Of a stretch of 52,885 nucleotides of DNA, positions 1 through 7,511 are shown piece after piece. The translations under genes were made by a program, and so were the position numbers. The stretch spans positions 1 through 52,885 of the forward strand of contig CAUUCF010000007.1 of the NCBI GenBank assembly GCA_963543695.1. The letters run 5' to 3'. The first letter of the stretch is position 1; each line of letters begins with the position of its first letter. Below the pieces are notes generated by a model that was not told the origin of the DNA, searched no databases, and saw only the letters and a program-made list of their open reading frames with translations. The DNA is from CAUUCF01 sp963543695. Lineage in GTDB: Bacteria > Pseudomonadota > Gammaproteobacteria > UBA9339.

Positions 1-356
1 TCCCCACTGCTGCCTCCCGTAGGAGTTTGGGCCGTGTCTCAGTCCCAATGTGGCTGATCGTCCTCTCAGACCAGCTACGGATCGTCGCCTTGGTAAGCCA
101 TTACCTTACCAACTAGCTAATCCGACATAGGCTCATCCTAAAGCAAAACCGAATTGCTTCGGCCCCTTTATTCCGTAGAAATCATGCGGTATTAGCCCAC
201 CTTTCGGTAGGTTATCCCCCACTCTAGGGCAGATTCCTATGCATTACTCACCCGTCCGCCACTTTACTAAAGTATTGCTACTCGTTCACGTTCGACTTGC
301 ATGTGTTAGGCATGCCGCCAGCGTTCAATCTGAGCCAGGATCAAACTCTTCAATTA
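1..356 (-). rRNA. rrs: 16S ribosomal RNA, 5' part (runs off left edge)
   Basis: Read on the minus strand, the sequence begins near 355 with AATTGAAGAGTTTGATCCTG, the classic 5' end of bacterial 16S rRNA. It continues through the universal GGCGGCATGCCTAACACATG region to the CTCCTACGGGAGGCAGCAGT segment at the left edge, which corresponds to about E. coli position 350. Only the first quarter of the gene is present; the 3' part lies outside the window. The 5' sequence AGATTGAACGCTGGCGGCAT fits Gammaproteobacteria. The exact 5' end is placed by analogy with E. coli and may be off by a few bases. Confidence 0.97.
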
Positions 357-527
357 TAAAAAGTTTTAGCATTTTGCTATTCAGACTCAAAAATGAATTA
401 CTGTCATTCTTATATTTATAGGAATTTATGTCACTCACTTTTGAAAATTCAAAGTTAGAATTTTCGAGTGCTCACACAAATTGTTTCTTTATATTTCTTT
501 TAAATAACCGGTTTGTATCACCAAACA
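357..527 (-). other. 16S rRNA leader region
   Basis: This stretch lies between the likely transcription start and the 16S 5' end. On the minus strand it holds AACAATTTGTGTGAGCACTC (near 465-490), which resembles the E. coli rrn leader just upstream of 16S, where CTGTGTGGGCACTCG follows the boxA-type element. A short inverted repeat (AAAATTC...GAATTTT, around 443-465) follows. The similarity is from memory of the E. coli leader. A processing or antitermination role is inferred. No ORF here is credible. Confidence 0.5.
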
Positions 528-533
528 AACTTG

Positions 534-561
534 ATTCTAACGATTAACTTTTTTTTGTCAA
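534..561 (-). promoter_or_regulatory. Sigma-70-type promoter of the rRNA gene
   Basis: On the minus strand TTGACA (561-556) is followed after 16 bases by TAGAAT (539-534): a consensus -35 and a near-consensus -10. It lies about 180 bases upstream of the 16S 5' end and is flanked upstream by long A/T tracts that could act as an UP element. A second TTGACA (597-592) lies further upstream without a clear -10. The rest of the gap to der (562-679) is AT-rich and holds nothing else I can recognise. Confidence 0.65.
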
Positions 562-679
562 GCTTTTTTTTAATTTTTTTTTGAAAAAAATTGTCAACCC
601 GCTCTAAATCTACTCTAAATACAAATATTTATTCCACTAAACAACGATCATTAATATTTTATCGGTAAAAATGATCCCT

Positions 680-1987
680 TTAGTTTTTTTCTTCAAAAAT
701 TAATCTAATTGGTACGCTATTTAGTTTTAAAGCCTCACGAAAACAACGCTCTAAATAACGTAAATAACTATCCGGCAACTCTTTAACTCTTACCCCGTGC
801 AAAATAAAAGTAATTGGATCATAGTGACCGAAATGAACGTATCGAATTTTAACAGGGCGACCGTTAACTAACGGAGGATGATGATGAGTAATTGCCTTAA
901 TTAAAAGCTGATTTAAATGACTCGTCTTAAAAACCTGATGAGCTTGTTGATAAATTACATTTATTTTCTTGAATAAACGCTCAATACCGATTTTTTTAAC
1001 TGCTGAAATCCATAAACAATCAATCAACGGCAGAAAACTAAGAGATTCTTTGACTTGCGTAGCTAATTGCTTTTTTTGCTCTAATGTCAATAAATCTACC
1101 TTATTAAAAACGATCAATATTAATTTCCCTTGCGCCCATACTTCCCCCGCTAAACTAATATCTTGTTCAGTGATTCCTATGGTAGCATCTATCAACAACA
1201 ACACGGCTTCTACTTCTTTTAAGAGTTGATAAGCTTTTAAAGACGCTAATTGCTCTATCGGTAAATTAACTTTATGTTTTTTCCTAATACCCGCAGTATC
1301 AATAAAACAATAAGCTTGACCGTTATAGACCAAAGGAACTTCTACATAATCTCTTGTTGTCCCAGCAATTTTACTAGCAATTACCCTATTTTCACCGGAT
1401 AAACAATTAATAAAAGTAGATTTACCTACGTTAGGTTTACCAAAAACCATTATTTTAATAGCTGGAACTTCTTGTTTAAGATTGACCTTAGGTAAAATCG
1501 CTAAAATCGCTGTTTTTAAAGCATTAATCCCTATATTATGCTCGGCAGAAATAGCAAAAACCGGATATCCTAACCCTCTAAAATCAACCGTCATCAAATC
1601 AGGATCTTGAAAATCAATTTTATTAACAACGACAAAAAGCGGTTTACTTAATTTACGAATTTGCTCTATAAAAATTTCATCCCCAACAGTTAACCCTAAC
1701 TTACCATCTGTCACAAACAAAATTAAATCAGCTTCCTCTAAGGCTAACTTCACTTGTTGCATAATTAAAGTGCTAAAATTTTGATCAGTACTTTGATGTT
1801 CAATTCCTCCCGTATCAACTAAGACTAACTGCTGATTATCCTCCCATTCCACTTGATGATAATTACGATCCCTCGTTAAATTTTTAACGTTAGACACTAA
1901 AGCCTTACGTTTGCCAATTAAACGATTAAATAAGGTTGACTTACCAACATTTGAACAGCCTACTAAAGCAATAACCGGTAATTTCAT
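680..1987 (-). CDS. der: Ribosome assembly GTPase Der (EngA)
   Basis: Der is an essential GTPase with two tandem G domains that acts in maturation of the 50S ribosomal subunit. The 435-residue product shows both domains. The first has a P-loop GCSNVGKS (10-17), DTGG (58-61) and NKID (122-125). The second has GKPNVGKS (183-190), TTRD (210-213), DTAG (230-233) and NKVD (295-298). A KH-like C-terminal part of about 90 residues follows. The length is within the family range, shorter than E. coli (490). Its ATG overlaps the surA stop codon as TAATG, so translation is probably coupled. It is the last gene of the minus-strand run and lies directly upstream of the rRNA promoter. Confidence 0.97.
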   Translation of the reverse strand: MKLPVIALVGCSNVGKSTLFNRLIGKRKALVSNVKNLTRDRNYHQVEWEDNQQLVLVDTGGIEHQSTDQNFSTLIMQQVKLALEEADLILFVTDGKLGLTVGDEIFIEQIRKLSKPLFVVVNKIDFQDPDLMTVDFRGLGYPVFAISAEHNIGINALKTAILAILPKVNLKQEVPAIKIMVFGKPNVGKSTFINCLSGENRVIASKIAGTTRDYVEVPLVYNGQAYCFIDTAGIRKKHKVNLPIEQLASLKAYQLLKEVEAVLLLIDATIGITEQDISLAGEVWAQGKLILIVFNKVDLLTLEQKKQLATQVKESLSFLPLIDCLWISAVKKIGIERLFKKINVIYQQAHQVFKTSHLNQLLIKAITHHHPPLVNGRPVKIRYVHFGHYDPITFILHGVRVKELPDSYLRYLERCFREALKLNSVPIRLIFEEKN

Positions 1988-2928
1988 TAATTTATCTGGA
2001 TATAAGATTGTTCACGAATTTCTTTCGTCCATTGCTCCAATTTTTGCATCAATTTACTTTGAAACAACTCTTGCTGAATTTGCTTTCTAATCGTCTCTGC
2101 CGGTTGCTCCTCGATGTCCAATACTTTCAGCCAATGCCATCCATTTTCGGCATGAATCAGATCCGATACCTCTCCCTTTCTGTTTATCCGCATTAATTGC
2201 GGATGAAAAATTTCAGGAAAACTATTTAACATTCCTGAACCTAAATCGTTAATTACCCACGATTGCTCAAAATTATCAATTTTCTGTATTTCTAACTTCC
2301 CTTCCGCCCTTTGCAATCGTTCTACCCAAGCATTACGTTTAATCAAATTTTCTAATTCAGTTTTTTCTATTTCTTCATTAACGTATACTAAGTCAATCAC
2401 ATGGTAGGAACGAATATGATCCGTTTTAAATCTACGTTTAAACTCATTCAGTATTTCTTGATCTGAAACTTCGACTAAAGAACCGAAATTACCGTAAGTT
2501 AAACGAGAAATAATAACCTGGTTACGTATACTATTAAGATAGTGTTTCTTATCCATCCCCGTATTCAAACGTACTTCTTCCAACAATTTATCGACCGTAA
2601 GGTTATTATCCTTCGCAATACTATTAATAACCATGGCTAGCTCTTCATCACTTAATTCGAGCTTGTTTTGTTTAGCAACTTGCAATTGTAAAGTTTGATT
2701 GATCCAATTATCTAATATTAACTTTCGTTCTTCTTCACTCAACTTATTTTGACGTTTTTGCGCTTTATATAAAGTTAATTGCTGTTGATATTCTGAATAA
2801 GTAAGAACCGAATCATTAACTATGGCCTTAATTCCGTCTAAATGATTTATGCTAGCAACCGATAGCTCCACCAATCCTGTCATTAATAATATGCTCAATA
2901 ACTTTTTAATCACTTTATTAATATCCAT
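1987..2928 (-). CDS. surA: SurA-like periplasmic chaperone, shortened
   Basis: SurA escorts unfolded outer-membrane proteins across the periplasm; in E. coli it has an N-domain, two parvulin domains and a C-terminal helix. This 313-residue protein begins with a signal peptide (hydrophobic to about residue 25, ending VASINH). It then has a SurA N-domain starting with the typical pattern 'I-A-I-V-N-D-S-V-L-T'. Only one region of about 100 residues resembles a parvulin fold (about 165-275), followed by a closing helix. It is about 115 residues shorter than E. coli SurA, consistent with loss of one parvulin domain. It overlaps lptD by 11 bases and der by one base. The lptD-surA pair is the usual neighbourhood, which supports the call. 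Confidence 0.85.
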   Translation of the reverse strand: MDINKVIKKLLSILLMTGLVELSVASINHLDGIKAIVNDSVLTYSEYQQQLTLYKAQKRQNKLSEEERKLILDNWINQTLQLQVAKQNKLELSDEELAMVINSIAKDNNLTVDKLLEEVRLNTGMDKKHYLNSIRNQVIISRLTYGNFGSLVEVSDQEILNEFKRRFKTDHIRSYHVIDLVYVNEEIEKTELENLIKRNAWVERLQRAEGKLEIQKIDNFEQSWVINDLGSGMLNSFPEIFHPQLMRINRKGEVSDLIHAENGWHWLKVLDIEEQPAETIRKQIQQELFQSKLMQKLEQWTKEIREQSYIQIN

Positions 2929-5338
2929 TTTGCCACTTCGCTAATTGATCTTGATAATTAGGAATATCTTGTTTAATTAAACTACGTATATCCCTAATCC
3001 CCATAGAGGTTAACCCTTTTAAACTAAATTGTAAATAAATTTTAGTATCGTAATGTTTCCTGAAATCCTTACCGATACTGACAAATTCTTGACCCAATAT
3101 TATTCTTAATGCCCAACAACAACCGTTATAACTAACTCCTGCAAAATAATCTTGAATTCTATGGTAACTAAGATTGTAATTAATTTTACCGATAAATTGC
3201 CAATTTCTCGTTAAATTTATACTGCCTGCAGTTCCTAACCTATGCAAATTAACTGGTTTATTCTGTTGATACTGATCACCATTAATACCGAAATGATACC
3301 AAATGTTTAGAACTTGATCAGCAGAATAAGCGTATTTACCCATTAAACGCACTGAGTCTATTCGATTCTCACTAAAATTCCAAGTATTATCCAAAGCCAT
3401 GCTAATTTGACGAGTAAAATATCCTCTTAATTGAAAACATAACGGAGCAAAATGATCCTTAACTAGCGGATCTTCACTGTATCCTTTCGCTAGCTGTACT
3501 CGATGTTTTTGAAAAGCATAAGCTTGTACCACATTAAAATTAAACCTTTCAAACGCATTTTGGTCTAAAAATCTAGATTTTAAACTCAAAATTAAATGAT
3601 TACTATCCCCAAAACGATCTTTACCCACAAAGCGGTTTTCCCTAAATAATTGATCACAATCGATATTCGTTAAAAAAGAATCAAAAAGCGGAAGGTTATC
3701 TTGATTATGGTAAGGAACAAAATGGTAAGTTAAACTAGGTTCTAACGTCTGTTTTAGTTTAGTAAACAACTTGGATGAACGTTCTAGATACAAAGTTTGT
3801 CCAATTTTAAAAGCCGGAATAACGTTTACTACAGAATAATTTTGATATTGTTTATAATCCCATAACTGATAGTAATTACTAAATGCTCGTATAGAAATAT
3901 TGCTTTTCCAATAATCTGTAAAATTTTGCTTAAAGATAATAAACGGCTCAAAATACCCTCTTCCGCTCACAATAGAACTATTAGGTCCATACGCACGTTT
4001 TTGAAAAACAACCCATTCGGCAGTAAATCCAAAAGGATTTTCTCCCCAATAATTTTGATAATGTACGTTCGTTTGAGGTAAACGACGATATTGTTCCTCA
4101 CTATCTCCGTATAAAATAGGATGTAAAGTTTGAAAAGCCTCTACTTTAGTTAACCATTGCCAATGATTATCTCGGTATTCGCAGGTAATACGATTCAACA
4201 ACTGATCACGTTCACCCGAATGATCAAAAAAATGATCAAAATGATAGGTAAAATAATCGTCACTTGCGTAATTGATCTGCCAATTTAAATTCCAAAAACG
4301 ATTAATTCGATAATTATGTTGCCAACTAGTTCCAAATCGATTTAGTGAACTATCCCTTAAATCGCTCCCTGCTTGTTCATCTACTTTAATCAAACTTCTC
4401 CAATTTTCTCTAACAGTTTTAAATTGGTTATCGTGAAAAATGTTGCCTAAATAAAATTGTCCTGTAGATTTAGGCGTTAAATAACGAATCGTATTTTCGA
4501 TAAAAATTCCTCTTTTACTCATCAAATTAGGTTGTATTAACCAATCGTAGTTTGGAGCCAAATTTAAATAGATGGGCAGGCCAAAAATATAGCCCGAATG
4601 ATTATCGTAATAAGGAACTGACCACAAAAGACCACTTTTTCGTTTATGGTTTAAGAAAACAGTATAATGAGGTAAATACAAAACCGGTACTTCTTTTAAA
4701 TAAAAAAAAGCATTATAGATATCCGCTTCATCGTTTTCAAAGTTAAAATGTAGTTTTTTACCTTTAATTTTCCAAGTACATTTTTCTGGTGAACAACTAC
4801 TTAAATACCCGTTTTCTATCCACAAATGCTTGGTCGTATATTGCGCTTTACGCACTTTTCCCCAAATATAAGTGTTCGTTGCTTCATCCGTTTGAAGCCG
4901 ATAATAACCGTTTTCTAATTGGTATAATGGCTTTTGAAAATCAAAATCCCCTCTTTCGACTACGAGTAATCGTCCTTTTTCTTGGAAAAAAACGTTACCT
5001 CGTAATTCACCTTTAGACAATTTACGATTATCCGCAAGCGTTAAAAGAATTTGATCTGCTTCTATTTTTCTACCTGGTTGCGTTAAAGTTACATTACCTT
5101 GCAATAAAGAGATCCCTTTTTCTAAATAGGTAGGTTTTTCAGCAGTAATTTCGGTTTTTTGGAAGATCGTATCAGGTATTACCGAAACCTCTCTAAACTG
5201 ACCATCACAAACGTTGCAATGACAACTATCCCAACCTAAACGTTGTTTTAAATCTGCTGCATTTTCTCCCCAACAACTAAGAATGGGCAAGAAAATTAAG
5301 CTATAAAAGTACGCACGTCGGCCATTTCGGTTAAACAT
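2918..5338 (-). CDS. lptD: LPS assembly outer-membrane protein LptD
   Basis: LptD forms the beta-barrel that inserts LPS into the outer leaflet together with LptE. The 806-residue product has an N-terminal hydrophobic segment (about 9-22), a LptA/OstA-like periplasmic domain (about 60-190) and a long aromatic-rich barrel. Cysteines that in E. coli form the rearranging disulfides have likely counterparts: an N-terminal group (C39, C41, C44), C182/C187 at the end of the periplasmic domain, and an adjacent pair C740-C741 in the last strands. Its start overlaps the upstream esterase gene by 43 bases. With kdsA and lpxB in the same window it shows that the cell still makes LPS. lptE was not seen here. 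Confidence 0.95.
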   Translation of the reverse strand: MFNRNGRRAYFYSLIFLPILSCWGENAADLKQRLGWDSCHCNVCDGQFREVSVIPDTIFQKTEITAEKPTYLEKGISLLQGNVTLTQPGRKIEADQILLTLADNRKLSKGELRGNVFFQEKGRLLVVERGDFDFQKPLYQLENGYYRLQTDEATNTYIWGKVRKAQYTTKHLWIENGYLSSCSPEKCTWKIKGKKLHFNFENDEADIYNAFFYLKEVPVLYLPHYTVFLNHKRKSGLLWSVPYYDNHSGYIFGLPIYLNLAPNYDWLIQPNLMSKRGIFIENTIRYLTPKSTGQFYLGNIFHDNQFKTVRENWRSLIKVDEQAGSDLRDSSLNRFGTSWQHNYRINRFWNLNWQINYASDDYFTYHFDHFFDHSGERDQLLNRITCEYRDNHWQWLTKVEAFQTLHPILYGDSEEQYRRLPQTNVHYQNYWGENPFGFTAEWVVFQKRAYGPNSSIVSGRGYFEPFIIFKQNFTDYWKSNISIRAFSNYYQLWDYKQYQNYSVVNVIPAFKIGQTLYLERSSKLFTKLKQTLEPSLTYHFVPYHNQDNLPLFDSFLTNIDCDQLFRENRFVGKDRFGDSNHLILSLKSRFLDQNAFERFNFNVVQAYAFQKHRVQLAKGYSEDPLVKDHFAPLCFQLRGYFTRQISMALDNTWNFSENRIDSVRLMGKYAYSADQVLNIWYHFGINGDQYQQNKPVNLHRLGTAGSINLTRNWQFIGKINYNLSYHRIQDYFAGVSYNGCCWALRIILGQEFVSIGKDFRKHYDTKIYLQFSLKGLTSMGIRDIRSLIKQDIPNYQDQLAKWQNGY

Positions 5339-5889
5339 ACTTCATGTCCCATTTGATAAACGTGAAAATCAACGTTGGCTCCCCCTTTTTTTAAATATTC
5401 TGCGCTTTGTTTTCCTAATGACAGCGGAATTACTTGATCTTGGCCACCATGTCCCATCCACAAATTCTTACCTTTCAAATCGATCGGCACTTTATTAATT
5501 AACCATCCAGATAATGCTAACACCCGTTCAAAAGGAAACTGCTGATCTAACCAACATTGAATAGCTAAAGCCGCTCCCTGCGAAAAGCCAGCTAAAACGA
5601 CCGTTTGGCCGACAAAACGTTTTAAAGCCAATTGATTAATCGCTTGTACTGCATCGCGTAAATCATCACCATCAGCTTCCAATTGTCCATTCATATCAAA
5701 CCAAGCCGTTGTAAATTCGTTTTCTGCCCAAGCCACTGAACGTACCGGTGCAATCGGAAAAATAAATTCTGCTTCTATCTGCAAAGCGTGGTAAATAAAT
5801 TTTGCTTCTTCTATACACCCAGCTCCTATCCCATGCAACCAAATAATTTTACGCGGGCTACTTTGCGTCCCAAGAGTAATAATTTTCAT
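5296..5889 (-). CDS. Alpha/beta-hydrolase, phospholipase/carboxylesterase family
   Basis: The 197-residue protein has the layout of the small phospholipase/carboxylesterase (Abhydrolase_2) family. It shows an oxyanion-loop LHGIGA (18-23), the nucleophile elbow GFSQGA with S103, an acid D151 in GGQDQVIP, and H182 in QMGHEV. These form a complete Ser-Asp-His triad. There is no signal peptide, so it is probably cytoplasmic. The natural substrate cannot be told from sequence; relatives hydrolyse short acyl esters or lysophospholipids. It overlaps dapB by 4 bases (ATGA) upstream and lptD by 43 bases downstream, so it is locked into this operon. Confidence 0.88.
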   Translation of the reverse strand: MKIITLGTQSSPRKIIWLHGIGAGCIEEAKFIYHALQIEAEFIFPIAPVRSVAWAENEFTTAWFDMNGQLEADGDDLRDAVQAINQLALKRFVGQTVVLAGFSQGAALAIQCWLDQQFPFERVLALSGWLINKVPIDLKGKNLWMGHGGQDQVIPLSLGKQSAEYLKKGGANVDFHVYQMGHEVCLTEMADVRTFIA

Positions 5890-6554
5890 AATTTAATTAA
5901 TTCACTAAAAGGATACAATTTTTTATCTGTCACTTGAGAAATTTGTTCCGCCGCCCATAAAGCTCCAGCAGCAAAACTATCCCGTGAATAACAAGTATGC
6001 TTTAACAATAACTGATCTTCTCGTGATTCAAACCCTACTTCATGTTCCCCTTTAATCTCTCCACATCGAATGGCTTGTAAATCAACGTTAAAATGATTAT
6101 CGGTCAAAATTTTTTGTAGAGATAAAGCCGTACCCGAAGGGCGATCTTTTTTAGTTTGATGATGTTTTTCTAAGAGATAAGCTTGATATTGATATAAAGA
6201 CAAATAACGACTCGTTTCTGCTAAAATTTTCATAAAAACGTTCATCCCTAAACTAAAATTACTAGCATACACTCCACTACACTTAAAGCGTTTACTAACT
6301 GCTTCAACTTGTTTTAAGATTTCTCCCCAACCCGTCGTACCAATCACTACCGCTGCGCTAAAATTAAATAAAGTGGCATAATGTTCTTTAAAAGCCGTTG
6401 GTGTAGAAAAATCAATACTCACCGTTCCTTTTAATAATTCAGCTTCAATCGGATGTTCTTGATCAAAAATATTGATTATTTCATCCCCTCGTGCTTTCGC
6501 TAAAGCCGCTACTCGTTTTCCTGTTTTACCATACCCAATTAAACTAATTTTCAT
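5886..6554 (-). CDS. dapB: 4-hydroxy-tetrahydrodipicolinate reductase, short form
   Basis: DapB catalyses an NAD(P)H-dependent step towards meso-diaminopimelate and lysine. The 222-residue product has an N-terminal Rossmann start (IGYGKTGKR, 6-14), GTTGW (72-76) and the family signature EKHHQTKKDRPSGTA (129-143), which contains the active-site His-His and Lys. SNFSLGMN (98-105) also fits. At 222 residues it is about 50 shorter than the E. coli enzyme and matches the short DapB subtype. It overlaps asd by 4 bases, so two steps of one pathway are translationally coupled. Diaminopimelate implies peptidoglycan precursors are still made. Confidence 0.92.
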   Translation of the reverse strand: MKISLIGYGKTGKRVAALAKARGDEIINIFDQEHPIEAELLKGTVSIDFSTPTAFKEHYATLFNFSAAVVIGTTGWGEILKQVEAVSKRFKCSGVYASNFSLGMNVFMKILAETSRYLSLYQYQAYLLEKHHQTKKDRPSGTALSLQKILTDNHFNVDLQAIRCGEIKGEHEVGFESREDQLLLKHTCYSRDSFAAGALWAAEQISQVTDKKLYPFSELIKL

Positions 6555-7507
6555 AATTTACCTAGATGATATAAATATTCGGCATTAGCTAACGCCGCTC
6601 CAGCAGCACCACGGACTAAATTATTTCCTAAAATAGTCATTTGCCATTGTTTACCTTCTCCGTCTAGATGCCCCACGTTAACTTCCATTTGCGGTAAATG
6701 TTTAGCTGGTTGAGGGAAAGATAACGCTTCATTATAATTAATCAAAGCTTCTTGAGCCCTGTTTTTAAAACTAGTCAAAAGATTAACTAAGTGCTCTTTT
6801 GTACACGCTTCTCTCGTAGTAAAAAAGATACTTAATAAATGTCCCACTTCCACTGCTACTCTAAAACATCTGACTTGTATCGTTGTTAACGTTAAATCAA
6901 CGAAAATTTTCTTTAATTCTTTTATAATTTTTTCTTCTTCTTGTTCAATATAGGGCAAAACATTACCTTGAATATCTAAAGCTGACACCCCTGGATAACC
7001 TGCGCCAGATAAAGATTGCATCGTCGTTATTTGTAAAGATTCTAACCATAAATGTTTAATAATTGGCGCTAAAGCAATAGCTAAAATAGCCACCACACAA
7101 TTCGGGTTTTTAATTAAACGTGCCTCCGGATAACGAGACAACTGAAAACCGTTAACTTCTGGAACTAACAAAGGAACTTCTTCTAATAAACGGTAACTAC
7201 TGGCATTACTAATGACCCAATGTTTTTGAGCTAATTCTAATTCTAATTTAGCAGCTAATTGAGCGTCTAAGCAACAAAAAAGTAACGAGGAAGTTAATTC
7301 CTTTGCCAAAGTTTGAACGATTAATTCACTAGCCGCTACATTAAAATTTTTACTCTCTGGAATTAACTTTCGATACGGTATCCCCGCTGAACGATCCGAA
7401 GCAACTAAAGCCTCTATTTCAAAATACGGATGTTCATTTAATAATTTTACCAATTGTTGACCAACTAAACCCGTTGCACCTAAAATACTTACTTTTATTT
7501 TTTTCAC
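6551..7507 (-). CDS. asd: Aspartate-semialdehyde dehydrogenase, archaeal/fungal-like type
   Basis: The enzyme reduces aspartyl phosphate to aspartate semialdehyde, the branch point for diaminopimelate, lysine, threonine and methionine. The 318-residue product has a nucleotide-binding start GATGLVGQQL (10-19), the catalytic cysteine C137 in KNPNCVV, and RVAVEVGH with the substrate Arg and catalytic His. Two blocks, SNASSYR...VPLLVPEVN (100-119) and LSGAGYPGVSALDI followed by N-V-x-P-Y-I-x-x-E-E-E, are typical of the archaeal/fungal branch rather than the E. coli-type enzyme. It lies four bases after ileS and overlaps dapB. The subtype assignment is from memory of family motifs and needs a tree. 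Confidence 0.9.
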   Translation of the reverse strand: MKKIKVSILGATGLVGQQLVKLLNEHPYFEIEALVASDRSAGIPYRKLIPESKNFNVAASELIVQTLAKELTSSLLFCCLDAQLAAKLELELAQKHWVISNASSYRLLEEVPLLVPEVNGFQLSRYPEARLIKNPNCVVAILAIALAPIIKHLWLESLQITTMQSLSGAGYPGVSALDIQGNVLPYIEQEEEKIIKELKKIFVDLTLTTIQVRCFRVAVEVGHLLSIFFTTREACTKEHLVNLLTSFKNRAQEALINYNEALSFPQPAKHLPQMEVNVGHLDGEGKQWQMTILGNNLVRGAAGAALANAEYLYHLGKL

Positions 7508-7511
7508 GTTA

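Noticed and set aside
239..421. Plus-strand ORF of 60 codons across the 16S 5' end
   Set aside because: It lies over conserved rRNA sequence and the rRNA leader; it is a chance open frame.
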